Assembly: GCA_019429005.1 (NCBI GenBank)
Contig: JAHYJR010000002.1
Location: 1 to 64,000 of the forward strand
Length of the DNA: 64,000 bases
Direction of reading: 5' to 3'
From: Nanobdellati archaeon
GTDB taxonomy: Archaea; EX4484-52; GLR71
In this document: positions 8,465 to 17,022 of the stretch, piece after piece
How positions within the stretch are numbered: position 1 is the first letter of the stretch
Layout: each line of letters begins with the position of its first letter
The notes under the pieces: model-generated
What the model was told of the DNA's origin: nothing
Seen by the model: only the letters and a program-made list of their open reading frames with translations
The model's database searches: none
Made by a program: the position numbers and the translations under genes

Positions 8465-9703
8465 TTACCATCCATATTCTTTACTGATATAAAACGCTTT
8501 AAAGACCGTTTTTATATCTTTAATTTTTATATTTCGTATATGTAAAATACCTTTTATTGCCATTTTGAATTTGAAAAATTTAATCTCTGAAAGCTCTTTA
8601 TTATCAAGCATATTTCCAAGTATTTCAAGAGTATCATTTCCACGTTCTTTAATAATTTTTTTAATTTCAATAACAGAGGGATCCGCAATCGCAAAACCTT
8701 TACCTTTTTTAATCTTATAACCTTTCCATAAATCTTCATATAAAGACATGGTCTTTTCACTAAAATCATCTTTAAGAAGTGCATTTGATATTGCTTCACC
8801 TGCAAATTTTGCACACATTAGAGAATTTCGTATGCCACTATAGAAAACAGGGTTTGTCTGTCCTGCAGCATCACCGACTATAATAACACCATCACCATAG
8901 GTTTTCTCAAGCCATCCATAACCTGGAATTGTACCAGATACAGTTGTATTTTCAATAATTTTTGGATTTGAAAAATTAGACTGTATAAATGTTTCAATAC
9001 GACCTTTAAGATTAGTAACACCCTTTGCTACAATACCAATTTTAGCTGATGTTTTAGATTTAGGAAACACCCAGATATAACCTTCAGGTGCAAGCTCACT
9101 ATCAAAATAAAAATTAAGCTTATCTGTAGCTACACCTCCAACTTCATATTCAAGACCGACAACATAACCATCTTTCCATTGTTTAATAGCCTCTTTACTG
9201 ACAACTTTTGTCAATTCAGCAACTCTTGAACCAGGTCCATCTGCACCTACAACGATTTTTGTATAATATTTACCCTTTTTTGTCTTTACAACCCATAAAT
9301 CACCATCTTTTTCAATATTTTCCATAGGTTCGTTCTTATTAATCTTACAACCTGCTTTTCTTGCAAGAAGTGCAATATATTTATCAAATCGGTCTCTATG
9401 TAATATAAAACCAGGCATTATTATCTGTCCATATTTCCATTTTACATCACGATTAGGATAATATGTTCGTAAACTAACAATTTTATTTTCGATGCATTCC
9501 TCAGGTAATTGGATATTAACGTCTTTAAGTCCCTTTCGGCTAATACCACCACCGCATGCGACAGGAACGCCTATATTTGTACGTTTTTCAAGTATTAATA
9601 CTTTTAAATTATTATTTTCTTCAAGAATTGTCTTTGCAGTCATCGTTCCTGCAGGACCAGCGCCTATTATTATTACGTCGAGGATTTCCTTTTTATTTGC
9701 CAT
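8465..9703 (-). CDS. geranylgeranyl reductase family FAD-dependent protein
   Basis: This 412-residue flavoprotein would saturate the isoprenoid chains of archaeal lipids (digeranylgeranylglycerophospholipid reductase type). It has the Rossmann motif DVIIIGAGPAGTMTAKTI, a cysteine-containing VPVACGGGISRKGL (the family has Cys here) and GDAAGQTNPVFYSGIRNSL near residue 285. The start is ATG 9703; GTG 9712 is possible. It is divergent from the GGGP-synthase pair across a 115-bp AT-rich region, which supports a membrane-lipid role. Confidence 0.85.
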   Translation of the reverse strand: MANKKEILDVIIIGAGPAGTMTAKTILEENNNLKVLILEKRTNIGVPVACGGGISRKGLKDVNIQLPEECIENKIVSLRTYYPNRDVKWKYGQIIMPGFILHRDRFDKYIALLARKAGCKINKNEPMENIEKDGDLWVVKTKKGKYYTKIVVGADGPGSRVAELTKVVSKEAIKQWKDGYVVGLEYEVGGVATDKLNFYFDSELAPEGYIWVFPKSKTSAKIGIVAKGVTNLKGRIETFIQSNFSNPKIIENTTVSGTIPGYGWLEKTYGDGVIIVGDAAGQTNPVFYSGIRNSLMCAKFAGEAISNALLKDDFSEKTMSLYEDLWKGYKIKKGKGFAIADPSVIEIKKIIKERGNDTLEILGNMLDNKELSEIKFFKFKMAIKGILHIRNIKIKDIKTVFKAFYISKEYGW

Positions 9704-9818
9704 ATAGCACACATCATATATTTTTTGGTTAAATTTATAAAGTTTAAATTAAAAATTAATTTAATTAAATAATATCTTTGATTATTATTTTTAAATGTAA
9801 AGATATATAATTATTATT

Positions 9819-10553
9819 GTGGTTTCTATTAAAATTGGAAAAATCGAGACTTATATAAATCAAAGGCTTCATAAAGTCAAAGCATTACATTTTACACTCA
9901 TAGATCCCTCTGAAATGGATTTAGAGACTGCAAAAAATGTAGCAAAATCAGCAAAAGAAGCAGATACAGATGGATTTCTTGTAAGACCTTCTTATGGTAC
10001 AAGCCCACTTCTTATTAAAAATATATTAAAAGCGATAAAATCCGTAGTAGATATTCCTGTTTTATCACTTCCAACAAATGTTGATGGCCTTACAAGTGAA
10101 ATAGATGCACTTTTATTCATAACGCTTCTAAATTCAAATAATACTTATTGGATGATTGGTGCACAAGCACTTGGTGCTCCTGTTCTTAAACAGATGGGTA
10201 TTGAAACAATACCTACGGCTTATATAATTGTAGAACCTGGTTCAACAACATCATGGATGGGTGACGTTAAACCAATACCTCGTGATAATTATAAGCTTGC
10301 AGCAATACATGCTCTTGGTGGTGAGTATTTTGGTATGAGGTTCCTTTATATTGAAACTGGAGAAAAAATAAAGATACCTGTTCCTGCTGAAATGATACAA
10401 ACTATAAGTAAGACATCAAACATAAATATAATTGTGCAGTCTTCTAATGCGACATCAGATTATTTTAAATCGCTTGTAGATGCTGGTGCAAAAATATTGG
10501 TCACACCTTATAGAGAGGACCTTAAAGATGTAATTGAGAAAATACGAATATAA
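9819..10553 (+). CDS. GGGP-synthase paralogue lacking phosphate-binding loops
   Basis: This 244-residue TIM-barrel protein aligns along its whole length with the canonical geranylgeranylglyceryl phosphate synthase encoded next to it (shared TYWMIGAQALGAPV, IPTAYIIVEPG, GGEYFGMRFLY). The glycine-rich anion-binding positions are all changed: GGSIG is RPSYG, GNTG is TNVD, the GSGAPEPV segment is GEKIKIPV, and AGGVKT is QSSNAT. The start is GTG with a TATA box 25 nt upstream. It is probably a pseudoenzyme or a partner subunit of the neighbouring enzyme; a new substrate is also possible. Confidence 0.75.
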   Translation: MVSIKIGKIETYINQRLHKVKALHFTLIDPSEMDLETAKNVAKSAKEADTDGFLVRPSYGTSPLLIKNILKAIKSVVDIPVLSLPTNVDGLTSEIDALLFITLLNSNNTYWMIGAQALGAPVLKQMGIETIPTAYIIVEPGSTTSWMGDVKPIPRDNYKLAAIHALGGEYFGMRFLYIETGEKIKIPVPAEMIQTISKTSNINIIVQSSNATSDYFKSLVDAGAKILVTPYREDLKDVIEKIRI

Positions 10554-10574
10554 TATTTATTGATTGTTGATTTT

Positions 10575-11345
10575 ATGATAAAATATAATGTTGAGAAATA
10601 TATAAATGAAATCAAGGAGACTAAGAAAGGTGTCTTTATGGGTGTTATAGACCCAGACCCAATGAAACAAACTCCTGAAAAATCTTTAGATTTAGCAAAA
10701 AAACTTTATGAAGGTGGAGCGGATCTTGTTCTTCTTGGTGGTTCAATTGGTGCACAAGGCGCCGCTCTTGATAAAACTGCAAAATTAATTAAAGAAAATA
10801 TAGATATTCCCGTACATCTTTTTCCAGGAAATACAGGTACTGTAACAAAATATGCAGATTCAATATATTTTATGAGTCTTTTAAATTCATCAAATCCTTA
10901 TTGGGTAATGGGAGCACCTCTTTTAGGAGCACCTGTTATAAAAAGATATGGTCTTGAACCAATACCTACAGCATATCTTGTCTTTGAGCCAGGTCAAACT
11001 GTGGGCTGGGTCGGAGAATCACGATTACTTCCAAGGACAAAACCAGATCTTGCTGTAGTTTATTCAATGGCTGCAGAATTTATGGGTATGCGTTTTGTTA
11101 TACTTGAATCAGGTTCAGGTGCACCCGAACCAGTTCCTTCTGAGATTGTTGCTGCTATTAAAAAATATACAGATTTAAATATAGTTGTTGCAGGTGGTGT
11201 AAAAACACCAAGGCAAGCATTTAAGCTTATCAAAAGCGGTGCGACCGGTATTCACATCGGAACAAAGATAGAAGATGCTAAAGATCCAGAAAAGAAAATC
11301 AAAGAATTTGAAGAAGCTATACATCAGAAAAAATCATATTGGTAA
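10575..11345 (+). CDS. geranylgeranylglyceryl phosphate synthase
   Basis: This 256-residue PcrB/GGGPS-type prenyltransferase joins sn-glycerol-1-phosphate to geranylgeranyl diphosphate, the first committed ether-lipid step. It carries GVIDPDPMK, LVLLGGSIGAQG, HLFPGNTGTV, NPYWVMGAPLLGAPV, PTAYLVFEPGQTVGWVG and IVVAGGVKTPRQA, with all phosphate-binding glycines present. The start is ATG 10575, preceded by TTGATTTT; an in-frame TTG lies at 10560. It is 21 bases after its degenerate paralogue, so the two are probably cotranscribed. Confidence 0.92.
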   Translation: MIKYNVEKYINEIKETKKGVFMGVIDPDPMKQTPEKSLDLAKKLYEGGADLVLLGGSIGAQGAALDKTAKLIKENIDIPVHLFPGNTGTVTKYADSIYFMSLLNSSNPYWVMGAPLLGAPVIKRYGLEPIPTAYLVFEPGQTVGWVGESRLLPRTKPDLAVVYSMAAEFMGMRFVILESGSGAPEPVPSEIVAAIKKYTDLNIVVAGGVKTPRQAFKLIKSGATGIHIGTKIEDAKDPEKKIKEFEEAIHQKKSYW

Positions 11346-11407
11346 AATATTTTTAACCGTTACTATTTTTTAAATCAAGTGATTATATAGATTATATAAG
11401 TGGTTAT

Positions 11408-12370
11408 ATGAAAATATTTATTACAGGTGGCACTGGTTTTCTAGGTCGTCTTATAATTACTGAACTTCTCAAAAAAAATCATGAAATCACAACATTTACT
11501 ATGGATGTAAATGTAGATATGCCTAAAACCGTTAAGGTGATTAAAGGAGATATTCTTGACAAGACATCACTTCTAAAAGCAATGAAAGGTCACGATGCAG
11601 TATATCATCTTGCTGCAATACTTGATGAAAGTGTAGCTTATGATAAAATGCACAAAGTTAATGTTGATGGAACTCAAAATGTGCTTGAAGCTTGTAAGTT
11701 ATCAAATGTAAAAAAGTTTATTTTTGCAAGTTCTGTAGGTGTTATGGGTGATATAAGAGATTCTCCAGCTGATGAATCTTATCCATATAACCCCATAACA
11801 AATTATGAGAAAACAAAAGCTGATGCTGAAAAATTAGTCCTTAAATATTCTTTAAAGAATGATTTTCAAGTTACAATTTTAAGGCCTTCAATTGTTGTAG
11901 GACCTAATGATAACTGGCGTCAGATTATTAAGGCTGTCAAGAAAGGTTATCCATATTTAGGTTTAGGCAATAATCATTGGCATCTTGTCGATATCACAGA
12001 TACTGTATATGCATTTGTTCTAGCACTTAATGATAAGGGTAAAAATGAGGTTTATATAATAGCATCAGAAGATGCACCGACATATAAGGAGATTTATGAA
12101 ACGCTTTCTCGCATCCTCAATGTAGAACCTCCAAAATATTCAGTACCTGTTTTTGTAGCTAAAACAATTTTTTATATTTATGGGCGTATTTGTAAACTCC
12201 TTAGTAAAACACCATCTCTTACATATAGAGTCTCAAGTGTTGAACGTCTTGTGCGTGAAAGGTATTTTGATATTTCAAAAGCAAAAAAACAGCTTGGTTA
12301 TAAACCTAAATACGATACTGAAAAATCTTTGAAAAAACTTGTAGGTGAATTAGAGAAAATTAAGTCTTAA
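11408..12370 (+). CDS. NAD-dependent epimerase/dehydratase (extended SDR)
   Basis: This 320-residue extended short-chain dehydrogenase has the N-terminal cofactor loop FITGGTGFLGRLI, the aspartate KGDILDK, HLAAILDE and the FASSVGVMG segment. The YxxxK motif lies in NYEKTKADAEKLV near residue 138. The substrate may be a nucleotide sugar or a 3-beta-hydroxy-type lipid. The position directly after GGGP synthase suggests lipid or lipid-sugar work, but that is inference. The start has a GGTTAT element just before the ATG. Confidence 0.8.
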   Translation: MKIFITGGTGFLGRLIITELLKKNHEITTFTMDVNVDMPKTVKVIKGDILDKTSLLKAMKGHDAVYHLAAILDESVAYDKMHKVNVDGTQNVLEACKLSNVKKFIFASSVGVMGDIRDSPADESYPYNPITNYEKTKADAEKLVLKYSLKNDFQVTILRPSIVVGPNDNWRQIIKAVKKGYPYLGLGNNHWHLVDITDTVYAFVLALNDKGKNEVYIIASEDAPTYKEIYETLSRILNVEPPKYSVPVFVAKTIFYIYGRICKLLSKTPSLTYRVSSVERLVRERYFDISKAKKQLGYKPKYDTEKSLKKLVGELEKIKS

Positions 12371-12462
12371 TGTATTGTATCTATTTTGATGACAAAACCT
12401 TTTTGAAATAAACCTTTTGACAATAATTCATTTATCCAAATGCCTATTATATTTTATCAAAC

Positions 12463-12534
12463 GGTATTATTTTATCCAAAGGTATTATTTTATCCAAAGG
12501 TATTATTTTATCCAAAGGTATTATTTTATCTCAA
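12463..12534 (+). repeat. 18-bp tandem repeat upstream of DUF116 gene
   Basis: Three exact 18-bp units (GGTATTATTTTATCCAAA) sit at 12463-12480, 12481-12498 and 12499-12516. A partial unit follows, and degenerate copies precede from about 12425. Since 18 is a multiple of three, a frame reads through it (LFYPKV repeats) and fuses to DUF116, but the natural start is downstream at 12572. Confidence 0.9.
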
Positions 12535-12571
12535 ATCAATATTATTTATATCTTCGCTTACAAATAAGGTA

Positions 12572-13255
12572 ATGGTCTATATACCTTACGAGTTCTTAGG
12601 AAAAGTATTTTTCTTTTTAATTATGGGTGTTGGTTCATTTTTAATATTAGGAGTAACATTCACATTTTTGTTTGTATTGTATTTTTATAAGACCAAAAAG
12701 ATAATATTTCCTTCTTTTGTATCAATTGCACTTGATATTTTTTATGCACCTTCGAAATGGCTTTTTGAAATTTTGAAACTAGATTCATCTCTAATTGATA
12801 AGAGTTTTATTGAGGCTTCAAATATTGTGATGCTTGATAAGTTCAAAAGTGCAGGAGTGCCTAGGGCAATTTTTATTCCTCATTGTATGAGAAATACAGA
12901 TTGTAAAGCCTCATTTGTTTTAAAAGAAGGTTATATCTGTACTGCTTGTGGGAAATGTGATATTGCAAAACTTAAAAAAGCAGTTGAAATTAACCATTTC
13001 AAATTATATATAGTTCCAGGTGGTAGTATGGTCAAGGATATATTAACAAAAGCAAGACCTAAAGCCCTTATAGCAGTAGGTTGTAATGTTGAATTGATTT
13101 TAGGTCTTAGACTTGTTATGGGTAAAGTACCAACTCAAGTTGTGCCCCTCCTTAAAGCAGGTTGCTCTAACACAGCTGTAAATATAGATAAAGTTATTGA
13201 AAAAATAAATCTTTGTGGGATTAATTATAAACCCAAGAAAAAACAAATTAAATAA
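12572..13255 (+). CDS. DUF116 family membrane-anchored protein
   Basis: This protein of 227 residues has one strong N-terminal membrane segment (about residues 8-36) and a cytosolic domain with conserved cysteines: PHCMRNTDCKA, ICTACGKCDIAKL, VGCNVEL and KAGCSNT. This spacing is typical of DUF116, a widespread archaeal/bacterial family that may bind a metal or Fe-S centre; its function is unknown. I choose ATG 12572, which follows AAGGTA and a TATA-like ATTTATATC at the leaderless distance. A longer frame through the upstream repeat is judged artefactual. Confidence 0.8.
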   Translation: MVYIPYEFLGKVFFFLIMGVGSFLILGVTFTFLFVLYFYKTKKIIFPSFVSIALDIFYAPSKWLFEILKLDSSLIDKSFIEASNIVMLDKFKSAGVPRAIFIPHCMRNTDCKASFVLKEGYICTACGKCDIAKLKKAVEINHFKLYIVPGGSMVKDILTKARPKALIAVGCNVELILGLRLVMGKVPTQVVPLLKAGCSNTAVNIDKVIEKINLCGINYKPKKKQIK

Positions 13256-13293
13256 AAATAAATTAAATAAAAAATAATAAATTGTGTTTATCT

Positions 13294-14088
13294 TTAATTT
13301 TTAAGTAATCTAAATAAAATTCTAGATGCAATAGTTGAAGTTATGTGTTCTTCAAGAAGTGGATTCGCTTCAACTATATCTATTCCTACAACATTATACA
13401 ATTTAAGTTTATCAAGTATTTGAACTAATTTTTCAAATGTCCAACCTGATGGTTCAGGATCTGAGACACCTGGTGCAATTGAAGGGTCAAGAACATCCAT
13501 ATCAATACTTAAATAAATAGGTGCATCTTTATCAAGGTCTTCGATATCTGTAATTATTATGTTTTTTGCATTTTTAATCTCTTCATCAGAACCTGTTCTA
13601 ACACCAAGAACACAAGTTTTAACACCAAGTTCACAAATTCGTTTCATTACACTAGAATGAGATAATTTTTCACCTTGGTAATCATTTTTCATGTCATAAT
13701 GTGCATCAAGGCTTATAATTTGAAGATTTTCATATGTTTTTTTCAATGCTTTAACAGCTCCAAGTGTAATTGTGTGCTCACCACCTAAAGTAATTGGTAT
13801 GATATTTTCATTATAGATTAACATATCTTCGATTGTCTGTTCAAACCGCTCGATTGTTGCTTTTGCATTACCATGTACTACAATCAAGTTTCCTGAATCA
13901 TACACAATTTGATCGATTCCGTCTGCTTCAAGTGCAAGGAATTTAGATCGTATACTATTTGGTGCAAGTCTCTGACCTGGTATATTAGTCTCTGTAGAAT
14001 CGAAAGGCACGCCTATAACTGAGAATTTAGCTTTTTTAATATCTTGGAATTCAGACAAAAGATTAAGTCTCTCTGTATGTAGGAACAT
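13294..14088 (-). CDS. speB: agmatinase / ureohydrolase
   Basis: This 264-residue binuclear manganese ureohydrolase has every metal-binding motif: GGEHT, SLDAHYDMK, LSHSS, YLSIDMDVLDPSIAPGVSDP and GIDIVEANP. It most likely hydrolyses agmatine to putrescine and urea; arginase-type specificity cannot be excluded from sequence. Polyamines are needed for aIF5A modification, and aIF5A lies 1 kb away. The start region is only 54 nt from the chosen start of the divergent polyprenol-kinase-like gene. Confidence 0.88.
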   Translation of the reverse strand: MFLHTERLNLLSEFQDIKKAKFSVIGVPFDSTETNIPGQRLAPNSIRSKFLALEADGIDQIVYDSGNLIVVHGNAKATIERFEQTIEDMLIYNENIIPITLGGEHTITLGAVKALKKTYENLQIISLDAHYDMKNDYQGEKLSHSSVMKRICELGVKTCVLGVRTGSDEEIKNAKNIIITDIEDLDKDAPIYLSIDMDVLDPSIAPGVSDPEPSGWTFEKLVQILDKLKLYNVVGIDIVEANPLLEEHITSTIASRILFRLLKN

Positions 14089-14142
14089 ATTAATAATTCT
14101 TTGTTTAACTTTAAATTATTAGGATTTTTTTCAAAAAAAAGG

Positions 14143-14727
14143 GTGTATATTATAAAAGATGATTTTTCTTTAAAAGATGAATTGATACGTAAATCAGTCC
14201 ATATAATGTTATCTCTTGTCATTGTTTTTTATTATATTTATGGAAAGGGTGCTGTTTTAGGATTGCTTTTTGTTGCACTCACAGTATCACTTTCAATTGA
14301 ATATTTGCGGATAAAGAAAGGTTTTTATCTGACAAATACATTTCGCGATAGTGAAAAGAATAAGCTGGCCGCACATATATATAGTATAATTGGAACAATT
14401 ATTGCAATTTATCTTTATAGCATGCCTATTGCCTCTGCCGCGATATTAATGGCTGCGTTTGGTGATGCTTCTGCTGCAATAGTTGGGAAAGCTTATGGAA
14501 AAAATCTGATGCCAAAAACAAAATCAAAAACGTTTGAAGGTGTTATCACTGAATTTGTTGTTAATTTATTTATAGGTATTATAATTGTACAGAATATATA
14601 TATTGCATTAATTATGTCTTTTACTGCAACATTTGTTGAGACTTATCTTACAGGTATAAATGATAATGTATCAATACCTGTTATATCTGGATTGTTTGGA
14701 GAAATCGCAATTAATGCTATTGTTTGA
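14143..14727 (+). CDS. dolichol/polyprenol kinase-like membrane protein
   Basis: This protein of about 194 residues has several membrane segments and belongs to the CTP-dependent polyprenol/phytol kinase and phosphatidate cytidylyltransferase group. Signs are IRKSVHIMLS near the start, AAFGDASAAIVGKAYGK, KTKSKTFEG and ETYLTGINDNVSIPV near the end. A role in recycling isoprenoid alcohols would match the lipid cluster 2 kb away. The start is uncertain: GTG 14143 lies 29 nt after a TATA-like CTTTAAATTA, while TTG 14101 would add 14 residues. Confidence 0.7.
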   Translation: MYIIKDDFSLKDELIRKSVHIMLSLVIVFYYIYGKGAVLGLLFVALTVSLSIEYLRIKKGFYLTNTFRDSEKNKLAAHIYSIIGTIIAIYLYSMPIASAAILMAAFGDASAAIVGKAYGKNLMPKTKSKTFEGVITEFVVNLFIGIIIVQNIYIALIMSFTATFVETYLTGINDNVSIPVISGLFGEIAINAIV

Positions 14728-14795
14728 GTTAAAAGGTTTAATTAGTCGTATAAACTATATATAATATTTAAATAGTATTGTTTAAAAGTATAATA

Positions 14796-14980
14796 ATGAA
14801 AACAAAACGTGCAATAAAAGAAATAAAAATTCTCGGTATTGTAATAACCTTTGTAGGATTTATTTAAATTTCCATAAGTGAAATTTCTGTATTATTATCA
14901 TCTGATATATTAATTTAATTGGATTATTTCTTTTAATATATGGTTTTATGCATGTATTTAAATTAGAACGATTTTCTTAA
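14796..14980 (+). pseudogene. broken small two-helix membrane protein
   Basis: The sequence reads MKTKRAIKEIKILGIVITF and a few residues to an in-frame TAA. It then continues in frame as ISEISVLLSSDILI, and after a one-base shift gives LIGLFLLIYGFMHVFKLERF and a stop. Joined, it would be a two-helix membrane protein of about 60 residues. One nonsense codon and one frame change make it a probable pseudogene. No family is recognised. Confidence 0.45.
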
Positions 14981-15088
14981 GAACTATTGCATTTTACTGA
15001 ATTAGAAACATTTAAAATTTAGATTTTATAAAAAATCAATTAAAATAAAATTATTTAAGAAAAAGATAAAGGATATTTAATATCCTAT

Positions 15089-15481
15089 TTATTCATTATC
15101 GCCTTTGAATACTTTTTCATCGCCAACAATCCAGTAACTTGATTCACCACCTTCGATTATTGAACCTTTAAGATCAGCATCAATTATTATATCAAATGTT
15201 TCAAATGACTCAAGATCCATAACATTTGCACTTTCACCTTGTATATGAAGGATTTGACATTTTCTTTTAGCAATCATAGGTGATATAACATTATGACCTG
15301 CGGGTTTCATTATGATTCTTCTTTTGCCATCAAGAACACCAGCACAATCAATTCTACATTTTGCTTCACCATGTTTACCGGGTTTTGATTTTATGTTTTC
15401 TGTAGCTCTGCAGACTATACCATCAACAAGTATATATGTACCTTTTTTTACATTTCTTGCTTCAATAAGTTTTGTATCCAT
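15089..15481 (-). CDS. eif5a: translation initiation factor 5A
   Basis: This 130-residue aIF5A has an SH3-like N-terminal domain and an OB-fold C-terminal domain. The modified lysine loop reads SKPGKHGEAK; by position Lys36 is the (deoxy)hypusine site. The length matches archaeal homologues. The factor helps elongation past difficult peptide bonds. Its RBS is GTGAT five bases before the ATG. It is adjacent and co-directional with primase, 57 bases apart, so possibly cotranscribed. No deoxyhypusine synthase is seen in this window. Confidence 0.95.
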   Translation of the reverse strand: MDTKLIEARNVKKGTYILVDGIVCRATENIKSKPGKHGEAKCRIDCAGVLDGKRRIIMKPAGHNVISPMIAKRKCQILHIQGESANVMDLESFETFDIIIDADLKGSIIEGGESSYWIVGDEKVFKGDNE

Positions 15482-15538
15482 AAATAATCACTTTGAAAAT
15501 AGAATTATATTAATTATTTAAGCGGAAGGCTTATATAT

Positions 15539-16924
15539 TTAATTGTGTTTTTCTGTTTTAGGTTTCTTTTTAGCCTTATTCACTTCAGTAATATTTTTTT
15601 CTTTTTTAATAGCATATTGTGCAGGATTTCTGATACGTCTACAGAATCCATCAGGTTCACAGACTGTCATATCCTTATAATAACCATTATTTTCACAATT
15701 TGGAGGAAGAATTATTTTTTCGCGACTTATTGCATAATTAAGCTGTGTAGAAATATAGACATTAGGTAATGCATCTGGATTAAGTTTGTTCCATTTAGCA
15801 AGTTCATATTTTATTGCTTCAAACCCCCAACCACAGCTTCTCATAAAATTAATCAATATAAATACAGATCGTTTCCGACCATCATGAATACCATTAAGTA
15901 TACTTGTTATACAAGGTGGAAAATATTCTTTACTTATTGCTTCAGTTGGATTTTCAAAGATTGTTTTTTTCATACCTGCTTCTTCTTTATCTTTTTTTTC
16001 TTCAATTTGTGAAGACCATTCATTGACAACAGTCACAAGAAGATTCATCTCACCTTCATCGCCTTTATCAAGAAATCCTTTGTCTCCTTTAATTTTAGAC
16101 ATTCTTGCATCATTCATTTTAAAATCCTGTATCTGCGCTTGAGATATAGGTTTACTCGCAAGCCAGGTCTTTTCATTCAAGCTGTAAGGCATCCTGAATA
16201 GATGTCTTGAACCCCAGTTCTGTTCGACATCAACAACTTGGAATGGGTTATAAACCAGGCCACTTTCTTCAGATTTTTCACGTTCCGTTTTCTCTTCGTT
16301 ATCAGTTTCACGTTTTTGTTCAAATCTTTTATCTAGTTTCAAAAATTCTTTAGTAAGTCGATTCTTTGTAAATTCTCTTAAATATGACGCAATCTTTCTT
16401 GGTAAATCAGGATATAGTTTTCGTGTAGGTACCATATCAACACTATCTGGAAGCATTCTGTATGTCATACCAAGGTGGAAACCACGGCTTCCACTGAATT
16501 TTATTGAGATATTATTGACATCAAAATCATTTTTAAGTGCATCAACAAGGATTATAGCTGTTTTTTTTGCATATTCCATACCATATTTAGAATCCATATC
16601 AAGTATAAAATCCCAACCAATTCTAAGTTTATCCATATCGGATGGTTTCATTGAATTTGAAAGACTAAGCGGATTTTTCCAGAGTTCTACAGATGAATGA
16701 AAACTTGTTGCGCCGTTTTTAGCAAAATAACTTATATCTCCAGGAAATTGTATTATATTAGGTCTTTTTCCGTGATATGTAGCATTAAAAATAGGTGATA
16801 TTTCTCTGTGTTCTGATACTGCAAAAAGACTATTTGTTATATCCTCACGCATATAGTATTCTTTTGCATCCTCAATTCTTTGACTAAGTGTTTTCTCTGT
16901 TTCTTGACTTTTTTTAAGTCTCAT
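15539..16924 (-). CDS. priS: DNA primase, PriS fused to a PriL C-terminal Fe-S domain
   Basis: This 461-residue protein carries an archaeal primase small-subunit domain. The catalytic acidic cluster is in WDFILDMDSK (about residues 104-112), FSGSRGFHLG follows at about 144-152, and then NWGSRHLFRMPYSLNEKTW. The C-terminal 120 residues look like the large-subunit Fe-S domain: PPCITSIL, then PPNCENNGYYKDMTVCEPDG and FCRRIRNP give four cysteines in the right order. The PriL N-terminal domain is absent. Such a one-chain primase is known from Nanoarchaeum. It is divergent from GAPOR. Confidence 0.85.
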   Translation of the reverse strand: MRLKKSQETEKTLSQRIEDAKEYYMREDITNSLFAVSEHREISPIFNATYHGKRPNIIQFPGDISYFAKNGATSFHSSVELWKNPLSLSNSMKPSDMDKLRIGWDFILDMDSKYGMEYAKKTAIILVDALKNDFDVNNISIKFSGSRGFHLGMTYRMLPDSVDMVPTRKLYPDLPRKIASYLREFTKNRLTKEFLKLDKRFEQKRETDNEEKTEREKSEESGLVYNPFQVVDVEQNWGSRHLFRMPYSLNEKTWLASKPISQAQIQDFKMNDARMSKIKGDKGFLDKGDEGEMNLLVTVVNEWSSQIEEKKDKEEAGMKKTIFENPTEAISKEYFPPCITSILNGIHDGRKRSVFILINFMRSCGWGFEAIKYELAKWNKLNPDALPNVYISTQLNYAISREKIILPPNCENNGYYKDMTVCEPDGFCRRIRNPAQYAIKKEKNITEVNKAKKKPKTEKHN

Positions 16925-17022
16925 AAATCTAATTGTGAGATTATTTTTATTAACTTTGATACATAATAATATTTAATATATACTAGATTGTTAATTTTAA
17001 CGATTAATTATTGTGTGGTACT

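Noticed and set aside
9713..9818. Shared palindromic operator between the divergent lipid genes
   Set aside because: The region has TATA-like stretches for both sides but no convincing inverted repeat beyond AT bias.
12463..12534. CRISPR or coding repeat domain
   Set aside because: No spacers. The frame through the repeat only extends DUF116 upstream of its natural start, with a non-natural peptide.
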